Positions 10,464-21,238 of a stretch of 64,000 bases of DNA are shown one piece after another. The DNA is from Fragilariopsis cylindrus CCMP1102 (lineage: Eukaryota > Bacillariophyta > Bacillariophyceae > Bacillariales > Bacillariaceae), in assembly GCA_900095095.1 (NCBI GenBank), contig FMBT01000290.1:310001-374000 (forward strand). The letters are read 5' to 3'. Both the position numbers and the translations under genes were made by a program. The notes under the pieces were generated by a model. The model did not search any database, had not been told where the DNA came from, and saw nothing but the letters and a program-made list of their open reading frames with translations. The first letter of the stretch is position 1; each line of letters opens with the position of its first letter.

Positions 10464-11367
10464 TTATTGACGAGAATTTTTTCTACGCAGTACTTGAAGT
10501 TTTGTAAATATTTGTTCGTGCAAGGATCGTTTTTCTTGGGTTAGAAATAACCAGATATCTTTACATTTTTCTTCTACCTTCAGAACTGACGACAGGATAG
10601 GGACATTCAACATACTGCTAAGATGAATGTTCGGACTATTATTAAATAATAACATAGCCTCCTTCTCACATGTGTCAATGACCTTGAATGCGATTGTTTC
10701 GTCACGAAAATAAAGTGCATCCGACATATAATACCCAAAATTAGATAATTTGATATCTGCATGGAGGAATGTTTCCACCTTCGTTTCTAACGATACGACC
10801 TGGAAGGCTTGCGATAAGAATAATAATGCGATAGCATTTCTTGTCGTTATATCAAATGCTGTAGAGGAATATAGAAAGTCTAATAGGTCTGGAAAGTAGG
10901 TAGCTGCTCTTGAACTAAGTTCTAGATCGGGACAACGATTCCCATCATCGATACCATAATGAAGAAGATTCGCAAAATATCCACTCCTTCGTTCTCCGAT
11001 TGCAAGAATATTTCGATGGACGTTGTACGTTCTATCAACAAAAGAATTATCTGATGAATATTCATCAACTTTGTTTTGTATTTTGATTCGTATTTTCCAG
11101 TCGCTGAAACTATTATTTAGATGAAAGTTTGATATTTCGATGTGATGAGATGAGATGTGATTTGATAGAAGACTATGGACGCAAGTAAACAATATACACA
11201 ACTTTAAAAAAAAAATCCAATTGCACAGCAAAAACGTACTTATAGGATGGATCATTCCTCCACGATAAAGTAGCTTCTTCTGATTTTGGTGTTGGGACCT
11301 CAATGAAAATGTCATCACTTGCAATAGATAATTCATCTTCGTCTCGAGAATCTTTTCTTTCGTCCAT
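10464..11367 (-). CDS. BTB/POZ-domain protein
   Basis: Two exons, 11367..11240 and 11172..10464, give 278 residues. The 67-nt intron has GTACGT at its start and a T-run then CCATAG at its end, and it restores the frame between the acidic N-terminus and the BTB domain. Exon 1 is charged (MDERKDSRDEDELSIASDD). Exon 2 shows the BTB pattern: DWKIRIKIQNK, YNVHRNILAIGERRSGYFANLL, LELSSRAATYFPDLLDFLY and ALLFLSQAFQV. A helical region resembling a BACK domain follows. No kelch or zinc-finger domain is attached. BTB proteins often act as Cullin-3 substrate adaptors; that role here is inferred from family only. Confidence 0.82.
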
Positions 11368-12221
11368 TGTAATTCAGCTTTATGTCTCGTTTCTATGTTT
11401 ATTCATACTCCTGATGGTATCATTTAAGTTCTATTTGGGGGGAAATGTGTCGATGACGTTCCCTTTAGCGAGAGTTTGAGTAACAATTAATTGCATTCTA
11501 ATTTTTGTCGAAATTTTTCCATCTATTGCCTCATACACCAAACTTTCTACACAACTGCGTCGGTTCCATGTTTGCTAAGTTTGAAAAAATATGATCAATG
11601 TATTCATTCATGGACTTTCTTTAACAGAGAACCAACGGACAATCGAAGAAATCCCGCGTGAATACTCGACTCATCGACTTGACGACTCTATTTCATATAG
11701 ACGCAAACCCGTTCGTACCGTGCGTGGGGGCCGTACACAAATACTTGGACGAAGGGTCATCTCATACATGTACGTACATGGACCTGTGCTCATATCGTAT
11801 GTTCAATGTAACTTTGCAGTATTTGATTGTTATACGGAGACACTTCGTTTGTTTGTATCAAAAATACAATACAGTATGCGAAGACGGAAGAAGGAGAGGT
11901 TGATGTAGATAGACACGACTGGGATTATATCGATCGACCACCTCGTCTTCCAGGACAGCCAGCCGTGAAAAAAAAAAACGTTTCAATTCTTTCATTTCTT
12001 TCGTTCGCGTGAGACCTCGTCTTCCAGGACTGCGTTTTCATTTCTTTCACAAATTGACAATTTAGATTTAAATCAAACCACCATTAACACACTCTTCGTC
12101 CAAAACAAAGTTGTTCATACCAGAGACGTACAAAACAGAGATAATAGAGCGATATTGATACCCGCTACTACCACAGAAGAAAATAGGAATTAAGTAAACT
12201 TGAGGGACCGCGTTTATTTTT
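11368..12221. other. Intergenic region with a short direct repeat
   Basis: An 854-bp gap between the divergent BTB and FG-nucleoporin genes. A 17-bp unit (acctcgtcttccaggac) occurs at 11940-11956 and again at 12014-12030, each followed by a tttcatttcttt tract, so the interval looks like an imperfect tandem duplication of about 74 bp. Open frames at 11591-11908 show no protein-family features and were not called. Confidence 0.6.
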
Positions 12222-14447
12222 ATGATGACTGATGTGCTTTTACAGTCGAAAAGTTCAGTTTGGTCATGGCCAATTATAGTTGTGCTTATATTTATAATTT
12301 CTTCGCTGGTTCTATTTTGGGGTCCCATACGACGACTTATACACGAATGGCGACTGTATCGACGGTGTCAGAAGTATCCGCATATTGTTGTCTGCAAGAA
12401 GCAAGAGAACTCCAAAAATCAAAAGCAGTGGATGACACTACGTCGTCATCTGAGAGCAAAGATGGCACGAATAGCCAACAACGTAATAAAATATTGGCTT
12501 CTACCGATCGTAGTATTTTTATTCGCCGCAGTAGGGAAGATTTTTGGTTTGATATTGAAAAGATTCCTCGCCGTATTGACTTTCAAAAAGAATAGTACAT
12601 CGACTGACGGAATAGAAATTCCTTCAACGACGCAACCAGTCAGCGCGAAAGGAGAACAACGAGAAGAAGAGGTTACGACGACGGAATCTTTGCACGGTGT
12701 GAAGGAGAATTTGCTACAATCTACATCATCACTTCCTGTTCACGGCACTGCCCGGAAAGAAGTAACGCGGATATCCCCAAAAACAACGAAGTACTACTAT
12801 AATATTCAAGGCCAATCCACAGACTTGTATGAATCGTCAGAATCATCGTCGACAACGGAAGACATTAAGCATGCGAAAAACAAACGATCGCACGACTTAC
12901 CGTCAAAGCAGTCTTCGTATTCAAAATCTTATACGAAACCATCACCACAACAGCAACAACAACAGCAATCTCTCGATATCAGTCGAGGAAAGAACTTGAC
13001 CAGAATATCAGGATCATCGAAACGTAAGTTCTCCTCTCCGATTATGGCGGCGACAGCGATACCGACAGCCGCTATGTGCATTGATTCTACTACTTCTTTG
13101 TCAGACCAAATGAGAAAAAGAAGATTAAACGGAGAAAATATTGGGGTCGTCGTCGAAAGCAGGAAAAAGCGAAGATTGAACAGTAGTCGTACATCAGTTT
13201 TCCAAGGTGTTGCGAGACGCCAGACAGGTAGTTTTTGGCAATCACGAAAACCATTGGACAAGCGAGAAAGAGAGGAACGGGAAGAGCGTCTACTACGTGG
13301 CATGAATCGTAGTAAACGAATCAAATCGAACGATACACCGATAATAGAAAACCCGAAATTAGTCACAGGAACAGAAAGTACTGATCCTCCTGCTACCAAT
13401 CAATTTACAGTAGCAGCGGCACCGACGACCGCAGCAGCATCTGGGCCGACTTTCAATTTCGGACAGGCAGATGCTAAGGCATCAGATAAACAAGGAACGG
13501 AAATTACTGCTGCTACTTCTGCTCCTGCTCCTGCTGTTACCGATCAATTTACAGCTGCAGCACCGACGCCTGCAGCAGCATCTGCGCCGACTTTCAACTT
13601 TGGACAGGCAGGTGCAAATACATCAGAAGAAAAACAAGCTGCTCCAGCTCTTGCTTCGAAACCGTCGACAGCACCTTTACAATTTGGTGCACCTCAAAAG
13701 CTAGAAGCTGTGAAAGATAGCACTGTAACAAATTCGCAACCAACAGCAAATACAGTGGCTGCTCCGACTGTTGTTAACCAGCAGCCGTCGTTTGCATTTG
13801 GATCAGAATCAACACCGGCATCAGCTGGAGCTCTAGCTCCTACTGCAGTATCAACGCAAGTTCAATTCGGCGCTGCTGGACAAGGTAACATTCCTGCACA
13901 GGGAATTACATTTGGGGCTCCAGCTCCTGCTCCAGCACCAGCTCCCACTGCAGGATTAACTCAAAATCAATTTGGCTCTGCTGGACAATTTAACAGTGCG
14001 GCAAGCTCTCAGCAATCAGGAAATCAATTTGGAGCCGCAAGTGCAAACCAGTCGTTTTCAGGATTTACTCCATCACCAGCTCCTGCTGCAATATCTCAGC
14101 AATCGGTTACTCAGGGATTTAATCAAAATACATTCGGGGGCCAAACCTCCTTTGGGAACACCAAGGAAAATACAAATCCAGGGATGGTTAATTCTACTTT
14201 TCAACAATCCTCGACTGCATCAAACGGTAATATGCCTACAGCATCTAATGGCTTCTCAAAGCCTGATCCAACGAACGGGAATAATAGTGCACCTCCTTTT
14301 GGTATGAACGCACCAGCACCACCAAGTTTCGGTGCCGGTACTGGCGGTCCTGTTGCGAGCTTCGGTGCCGGTGCTGGCGGACCTGCGGCGAGCTCAGGGG
14401 CTAGTGCACGTCGCCAACAACGAAGATCTCGTACTCGTCGAAGATAG
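12222..14447 (+). CDS. Membrane-anchored FG-repeat nucleoporin (POM121-like architecture)
   Basis: A single exon of 741 residues; an adjacent second ATG gives 740. Two hydrophobic segments near the N-terminus (about 16-36 and 91-118) suggest membrane insertion. Basic, Ser-rich linkers with KRRR-type clusters follow. The C-terminal half is rich in A/P/S/Q/T with about 13 FG motifs of the types FNFGQ, QFGA, FAFGS, ITFGAP, SFGAG. The very C-terminus is strongly basic (RRQQRRSRTRRR), recalling the basic ends of NUP153/Nup1-type proteins. FG repeats bind transport receptors inside the nuclear pore. An N-terminal anchor plus FG tail is the plan of vertebrate POM121. Homology to POM121 is not shown and the architecture could be convergent. 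Confidence 0.75.
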   Translation: MMTDVLLQSKSSVWSWPIIVVLIFIISSLVLFWGPIRRLIHEWRLYRRCQKYPHIVVCKKQENSKNQKQWMTLRRHLRAKMARIANNVIKYWLLPIVVFLFAAVGKIFGLILKRFLAVLTFKKNSTSTDGIEIPSTTQPVSAKGEQREEEVTTTESLHGVKENLLQSTSSLPVHGTARKEVTRISPKTTKYYYNIQGQSTDLYESSESSSTTEDIKHAKNKRSHDLPSKQSSYSKSYTKPSPQQQQQQQSLDISRGKNLTRISGSSKRKFSSPIMAATAIPTAAMCIDSTTSLSDQMRKRRLNGENIGVVVESRKKRRLNSSRTSVFQGVARRQTGSFWQSRKPLDKREREEREERLLRGMNRSKRIKSNDTPIIENPKLVTGTESTDPPATNQFTVAAAPTTAAASGPTFNFGQADAKASDKQGTEITAATSAPAPAVTDQFTAAAPTPAAASAPTFNFGQAGANTSEEKQAAPALASKPSTAPLQFGAPQKLEAVKDSTVTNSQPTANTVAAPTVVNQQPSFAFGSESTPASAGALAPTAVSTQVQFGAAGQGNIPAQGITFGAPAPAPAPAPTAGLTQNQFGSAGQFNSAASSQQSGNQFGAASANQSFSGFTPSPAPAAISQQSVTQGFNQNTFGGQTSFGNTKENTNPGMVNSTFQQSSTASNGNMPTASNGFSKPDPTNGNNSAPPFGMNAPAPPSFGAGTGGPVASFGAGAGGPAASSGASARRQQRRSRTRRR

Positions 14448-14686
14448 ATAAGCTAGCACCACAATTTACGGTCAAACATAACAGTAGAAAATTGACCAAA
14501 CATCTTTTTAAATCACTAATAAAATGCCGAGGGAAAGAACATCGACATCATCAACACAATGCAGAAACTAAAATCGTCGTATTATTATTGTTGTGTAGTA
14601 GAAGAATTTAAAAATCTATAATTAATAATCTTGTTGATTACAAAATCCAAGGAATAAAACAGTTGTAGTAGATGTATAGATATTAT

Positions 14687-16074
14687 TTAAAGACATGAAT
14701 ATTGATGCTGACTGACGATCAAGGCAACAATCATACCACTGTTTTGTAGATAGCAGATTAAGAAAAGTATGAAAAAGATGCAATTTGGTTAAAAAAAATC
14801 GAATAATAGTGTGAATATATTGTGCATAGTACATACTTGTTTCCAAGAATGCACACCAGATATCAATAAATAAAAATCACTTACTACAACGCGAGGGCTT
14901 CCGAGAAAATAAGCATAATAAGCATCCCAACAAAAAGTTTATTTTGATCCTCAGACCCACTGATGTCATCAGTGTGCGCTTCAGCAACATCCTCACTATC
15001 AGGAATGTTCGAATATCCATCCTTTTCAGCACCGGTGGGAAATAATGTAACTGCGGATGCTCTGTATCCAACAGCACGGACACCATAATCACCAACGATA
15101 CCGATACATATTCCAGCTCCTAAACCAGAACAACCAGTACATAATCCTGCACATAAATGAGCCAAACCACTGTACAGACTGTATGAGTTTTCTCTATCAG
15201 TTGATGGTAAAGTAATGCTTTGCGCAATAATCACACCAACAATTAGACCGTAAATACCAATAACTGTTATCGTTTTTTTTGTCAACAACATATTTTTATT
15301 ACAGATAAATAAATAGAATGGATGTACATATAATACATGATTTTCGCGAAATTGCAAGAGAAAAAAATAATGGTTCGTTTAGCGAAGATATATGATAGGA
15401 TCAATAAATACAAAACGTTTAGATCGTAGTATTCTTTTGCTGTTTGTATCTTTTATATATACGAATACCAGTCAACATTATCGATTTTGTAATTTCATTC
15501 AGAATGGAAAACAAAACAAAAACACGTACCTCCTGCCATTACAATAGGGATAACATTCTTCATTATGGATGACGGGTGTCTGATTCCAGTATAAATAATT
15601 GACTGTCCAGATTTCCATGTTCCTATCTGTAATCGAACGAAGAAGAATCAAATGAAAACGGATAATAAATATTACATGATGTTAGTGTATATTGTTTTGT
15701 TTTGTTTTGTTCTGTTCATCTTCATCGTGCAGTCGTCGTAAAATAAAATTAAAATAAAAAACGGCGAAGGGATGGGCTCAACGCCTACAGATTTAGGCTA
15801 TGAGGAGACTCACGAAACCTAACATTCGTAATAATATTTTTTATATCGAACATCACGCGTTAAATTAAAAATAAATTTGACTTTGAGTTACTCGTCTCCC
15901 CCTTTCGATCTTTTCATCGATCGTGAATCTAAAAATCGTAAATGGTTTATGTCTCTTAATACTTACTGCGCTACCCCAGTTACTCAAACAAACAGCTGCT
16001 GCAACACCCATGTATCCTAGACTAGCCGCCCATGATGGGCATTGTGCCTCGACACCTGGTCCTTGATCCACCAT
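14687..16074 (-). CDS. V-type H+-ATPase proteolipid subunit c, copy 1
   Basis: Four exons, 16074..15967, 15626..15530, 15263..14885 and 14738..14687, give 211 residues. All three introns are GT-AG, and the joins rebuild the family signature across exons (PIVMAG|V|IGIYGLIV; FSEALAL|Y|GMIVALI). Four hydrophobic helices are present. The proton-carrying glutamate is retained in helix 4 (LIFSEALALYG). Subunit c forms the membrane rotor ring of the V-ATPase, which acidifies vacuoles and, in diatoms, silica deposition vesicles. The loop between helices 3 and 4, GVRANAQQP-like and short in animals and yeast, carries an acidic insert of roughly 40 residues. A second copy lies on the same strand at 21239..22098. 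Confidence 0.93.
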
Positions 16075-18426
16075 TTGTATATTAGTATTAGTTGGTACTT
16101 TTTAATTAGCCAAGATTTGTTGTTGTCAACAGGTATTGAGAATGTTGGTTTTTGACATTCATTAATAAAAAAAGTAATGTGTACTGATCAATGTTACCGT
16201 GCTGAGTGAGTCGTTTATTTATTATTTGTACTTATTAAAAGTTACGTAAAAAGTTTCTTTGTAAGCGAAGGCGCCATATTTTCATCTGTGACCTGCGCGT
16301 TCACTGCTTGCCTGTTCTTCGCGCGCCGGGCCCGGACAAAGCACACACATAGGAAAAAGAGAAAAATAGATTCATGGCTACAGTACTACAGTAACTTACA
16401 ATGATGTAGTATTGTGTTTTTTCAAAGATGGCTGGATAGAATACACACGCAATGCTTCCAGTTGTACTACAGAATGAATATTCTAAATTGTGTCTGAGTG
16501 ATCTTCAAGACAAACTGTACAATTTGGCTCATGAGTTTGTTGGACAAATTCTTTTCAAAATAGTTGCTTTGTTCATCCATCAGTTGGATAAGACATCTTC
16601 TTGTGACAGAAAACAAGAATTGGCTTTGTAAATACTTTGTCTGTTTGATGATATACACCCTTTTTATTATTGTGTGCACTATGGCACAGTACCAGGGGTC
16701 ATAAAAAGAGGGGTGTGCCACAATACTGCATTCTTTGCTTTTATTTTACCCCATCAGTTGGAAAAATAGGATCTCTGTCAGTGACCCCTTTTCTTTCACT
16801 TTATTCAACTGCAATATCTGATGGAAGTCCTGTTAATAGTAAATGTATGATACATTATTGTTCCATGATGATGTGTGTCTAATCAATTTGTTTATACAGG
16901 TTCACACAGCTACACTATATATATATAGGTAAGTGTGTGCTCATTCCTAGTGTTTCCTCTATAATGCTAATGGTTGTGGGGACTGCTGTATGGTGTGTCA
17001 GGTTACCAATGTCATTCACCTCACTCTCATTATTACTGATACCTTGATCTAAATTGTTCAACCCGTGGTCAACCTGTTCAACAGAAACATTGATACATAA
17101 CATTATTATACAACAGGCAGGGGGTGGAAATGAATGATGATTTGTTTTTTTGCGCAACATATTTGGCATGGCTGTATGCTGTTGTTGTTGTGATGATGTT
17201 GCTAGCCCTTATTGTATACCGTTAGTTTGTAGCAGTGCAGTGCAGTGTAGTGTAGTAGTGTACTGAAATGTGAAGATTATTTACCAATAGACTTCTACAG
17301 TATTCCACCTTGAGGTACAAGTAATTAATTGATGAGCAATTCATAATAGGATGGGACAACATACTACGCGGATTTTTTTTCAAAACAATGGAAAATACAA
17401 CAAAAAGCATATGTCAATAGAAAGAAACGAAAGAATCCAGCAGAGTATGCAAGGAAACAATGGAAAAAGAAAAGAGACAACAAAAAGAACAAGGACAAAA
17501 CTAATGTTAAGAAGAGAAACAAAAAAAGGTCGGTTGTACCCATAATAACAGAAATGTGGACAGACAGACACATAGACAGGAATATGCCAGTACTAGGAGG
17601 AAGGATTGTAGCTGAATATGACTCCCTATCAAGGAAAGTAACTCACCTCTACACAATGAGGGAAATGGTATTGCCAGAGGACAAATTGAAAATACTCAAC
17701 GAACCAATGGAGAACCAATGGAGGAGATAACAATAGAAGACACAAATCAATAAATTAAGAAGAGGAGAATGAGGTGGAAACCAATTATCGAACATAGCAT
17801 GAATGGAGTGAAAGATTAGCACAAGAACACAGCAAACCGATATGGCGATATTTTACAGCAACCAATCCAGCAAAGACAACAGTATCACAGAAAGTACCCT
17901 AAAGGAAACAAGGATTACCCAAACAAGGATTACCAAGGAAAATGTCCAACAATTCACTAACTAACATATACAATAGACCTCAAAAGAAGCGGTCTTCAAG
18001 CAGAGTTTTACACGTACAGAAAGCAAACTACAAAAGAAAAACCAAGATCCGCTTGAACACTTGCAGAGCAAAAAAAATATTGGAAATAGAGGTACAAACA
18101 GTTGACGACCGATTTGGAGATGATCAAATGTAAACATAAGAAATATAGATAAATAATAGGCGGGTTGACTGTTGACTCTTCTGTGTTTCTAAGACATTAG
18201 GAGTTGAGGAGCGGCGCCGCAGCTTTTAAATAAGAAGTTATAATATATATACAGTATTCCACCTTCACCAAAAAACTACTACCTTCCTGCACGTTTGTAG
18301 GCAATTATGTTTTTGTCTACCTTTCTTGTAGACCAATATTTTAGACCATGTTGTGTGAAGGGAGACTTCTTTGGTATAATAAAACAAAACTTAAAAAAGT
18401 AAAAATAAAAGACAAAAAGTAGAAAA
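16075..18426. other. Gene-poor intergenic region
   Basis: A 2.35-kb AT-rich gap with no confident gene. It includes GC-rich points near 16310-16330 and a run of gcagt units near 17232, plus the purine-rich block listed separately at 17350-18132. The rest is short unsupported frames. Confidence 0.5.
17350..18132 (+). other. Purine-rich decayed coding-like block, family not recognised
   Basis: This block is markedly A/purine-rich on the plus strand, unlike the flanking DNA. Its first 380 bp is open in one frame from an upstream stop without a good initiator. It would encode a lysine/arginine-rich stretch followed by a more ordinary segment (VVPIITEMWTDRH, LYTMREMVLPEDKL). Further short coding-like stretches follow in the same orientation. 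It looks like a relic of a gene or transposable element that is no longer intact. An A-rich sense strand is common among retrotransposons, but no diagnostic domain was found, so no family is named. Confidence 0.35.
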
Positions 18427-18544
18427 GAGAACAACACCCAGGATTCCAACGTGGTCCCCCACCGTAGTACTAACTGGACCCGAACATGCTTAACTTCGCT
18501 GAGCAGACGGGAAGCGGTGCTGTCATGTTGGTATGGTCGTTCTC
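18427..18544 (-). rRNA. 5S ribosomal RNA
   Basis: The minus strand from 18544 to 18427 (118 nt) reads as a eukaryotic 5S rRNA. It has a 13-nt 5' end finishing in CCATA, then CACCGCTTCCCGTC, then the box-A-like AGTTAAGC, GGTTAGTAC-like GTTAGTACTACGG, GGGGGACCAC and GGGTGTTGTTCTC at the 3' end. The two ends pair over nine base pairs (GAGAACGAC with GTTGTTCTC), forming helix I. A TTTT Pol III terminator follows directly at 18426-18423. It is a single gene, apart from other rDNA, in a gene-poor gap just upstream of the MBOAT gene on the other strand. The intact helix I and terminator argue for a functional gene. Confidence 0.93.
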
Positions 18545-18895
18545 TCTGTTTTGTCCAAATTTTGATTATATAAAAAAGTGTGTTTTTGAAAATATTGTAG
18601 GCAAATTTTAAAGCGTTGCTGACGTAATTCTTTTTGAAGTACCGGTAGGAGTGATTAACCAAACTTCATGCCGTGCACTTTTTAACGAACTGAAACGTTT
18701 TTTTGTGAACAATAGTGAACTCGTAACGCTCTACGCTCTACAGTACTTCAAGTGTAACAGTGATATCGCATCGACAGAGCAGAGCAGAAACTGAGACTGA
18801 CTACCAGCACGGTGCACAAACTAGGAGGAGATAAAAGTAATCGATTACTTTGCGACAGCCAATAAGCGCAGCAGCTATCATATATATCCACGAGT
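18545..18895. other. Intergenic region between 5S rRNA and MBOAT gene
   Basis: A 351-bp gap containing the 5' flanks of both genes, transcribed in opposite directions. 5S genes use internal promoters, so this DNA mainly serves the MBOAT gene. No motif was identified with confidence. Confidence 0.4.
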
Positions 18896-20960
18896 ATGAT
18901 TGTAGACTTTCTCAAAAAAGTTTTTCATGAAAACTTCATCGTTGACAATCGAGAACCGATATCTGTATTCGAAATACCATACGTTGATGGACGGTTTGCT
19001 TTGCATGGTCCTTGTTTAGGGCCCTGGAAACAACTTTTAATATTCGGATTACTCCAATCAGGCATTCAGATTGTACTCGCATGTTTTATCTACAAGTTTA
19101 TTGTTCAAAGAAGAGGTACAATCGAATCTTATATACTTGGATGGGGGTTCGTTATTCCCTTTGCATTGTACATTCCATTTCCTTTACTTGACCTTTTCGA
19201 TATTAGGTATGTCGTTGTTATCTTGTTTTGAAAGAAATGGTGAACTAAAAAATAATATAAAAACCTTGACTATCTTACTTATCATTTATCATCACACTTT
19301 TTCTTTTGACCAAAATCGACTTTTATGGAATTTCCCCCAAAGGAATAAAGTTATTACCCTGTCGTCAGCTTGTGTAATGACTTCTATCTTCTTTCGTTGC
19401 CTTGAAGCAATGTATGATACATCACCGAATGTTGTGGAATTATCTATATGTAACTACTGTGGCTACTATGGAAATGTGGTAGGTGCATACTTTATATAGA
19501 AATACTTCTTCACTTGTTGGTACCTATATCTTTGATAGCATACTATTGTTTTCCCCTTACGTCTTATTTTTCTTGCAAATTTTGATTGTTTTCCTTTCAA
19601 ACGGTACAGGTGCCATATATCTGGAATTCTGACACTGAGCAAAGAGAAACGATAACTGGGATCCAGTTATTCCATTCATTTAAAGAACGACTTCTGAACC
19701 TCGTTGCACTGTCATTAGTACTATCATTTCTGATCCATTTTGATTTCAAACCTTTCGAAGACACTGTTGAACTGACAGGACTTTATGTATCAATAGATCA
19801 TTTCTTACATTCAGGACATCTGTGTAATTCCTATTGTATGACAAGTAAGTAGTAAGAAAGAGAAAAAATCATGCGTGATTGTGTTCTTGTGCTAAACTAA
19901 TACCGTTCGATAATCGTCCGATTGTATATAAAACTTACTTATATATCAATTCTCTCTTTTGATTTATTTGTATTTGTACCGGTACGCACAGTACTACTAT
20001 ATTTGTCACTCAAACTAACCTTTGAAATGAATGCATTTGGTGAGAACGTGAAGGGATTTGCAACACGACCATTATTTGATTCTCCTCTCACTAAAAGCAC
20101 GACTCCTACAGAATTTTGGACAAAACGATGGAATTTGATGACACACACTTTACTTAAGGTTAGTAGAGTTAACATTGCGTCTTGTTTTCTCCTGTACTTT
20201 CCATGTTAACGAAATTAACTCTCTCTGAATATCCATCATTTCTTAATAATATTTTCCAGGGAGGTATCTTCAAACCGTCAAAATTATGTTTTAGTACAAC
20301 GACTGCAATGTTCTTGACATTCGTAGTTTCTGGCTTGTATCATGAATATGTATGGGCATGTCTATTCTACAATCAAACATACCTACATGATGCAGAAGGG
20401 AACTGCACACATGAGGAATGTTATGTTTTTAAATTTGGTCGTGTTACAGCATTTTTTGCCTATACTGCCATAATAATGTTACTAGAACGTCCAATAAAGA
20501 AACTTTCAACAGTGAGATGGCTTTCTACGTATATGCCTACATTAGTGATTGCCCAGTTATTGGTTCTGATTCATGTACCATTTGTGAAGTGGTAAGTTGA
20601 AAGTGAAGTGAAGTGAAGTGGGCGGAGTTGCCGCGACTGTTGTGTTTTAGTTAAGCGCTCTTTCGAAATTTATTCTCACTCGACTGGATCCATTTTTTTA
20701 AATTTTTTAATTAGGTACGGCGGTGCTTGGATTGAAGGTGAGTGTTAGTCGATAATTTATTTGACTATGCGAAATCTGTATCTAACTGTGAACAATGCGT
20801 GTGGGGTGGGTGTTGTATGATTCATTCGATTCTCGTCTTCTTCTTTGACTTTCTTCCTAATCTAATTTATCTTTTACTGGTATGACCGTTACGTATGATC
20901 GTTTCAGGTGGCTTTTATCACGATTTAAGCATAATGATTCCTATGATACGAAAAATATAG
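18896..20960 (+). CDS. MBOAT-family acyltransferase, wax-synthase-like
   Basis: Seven exons, 18896..19206, 19343..19478, 19610..19844, 19992..20158, 20260..20591, 20715..20737 and 20908..20960, give 418 residues. All introns are GT-AG and all phases agree. Exon 6 is a 23-nt microexon encoding YGGAWIE. The protein has many hydrophobic segments. It carries the wax-synthase-domain signature (TEFWTKRWNLMTHTLLKGG), followed after about 25 residues by SGLYHEY, whose histidine is the likely catalytic residue of membrane-bound O-acyltransferases. Such enzymes esterify fatty alcohols, sterols or diacylglycerol with acyl-CoA in the ER. Substrate is not predictable here. The acceptor of exon 2 (CCCCCAAAG at 19342) is the weakest boundary. 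Confidence 0.85.
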
Positions 20961-21238
20961 AAACTAAGCTAGCTGAACAACCTTACATAAGTTCCGTTCA
21001 TAGAAATTTGACGTGATAAACTCAATACTATATATCTATTTTTTTCTCCTATTGTATAGCTATTGTATAGCATTCATAGGGTATAGTATGCAATGGAAGC
21101 AAAAATGATATAATAAACAACATATTTTTATCTTCACACTCTTTTTCTTGTACGTATGTATGTGTGTGTTTGTGCGTGTGGTGAGTGATTGATGGCAGTA
21201 ATCACTACCTCTATTGTAACTAATTTATGCTATCATGC

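Noticed and set aside
11591-11908. 105-codon plus-strand open frame
   Set aside because: Two frames are open over the same DNA, composition is not protein-like, and no family features are visible.
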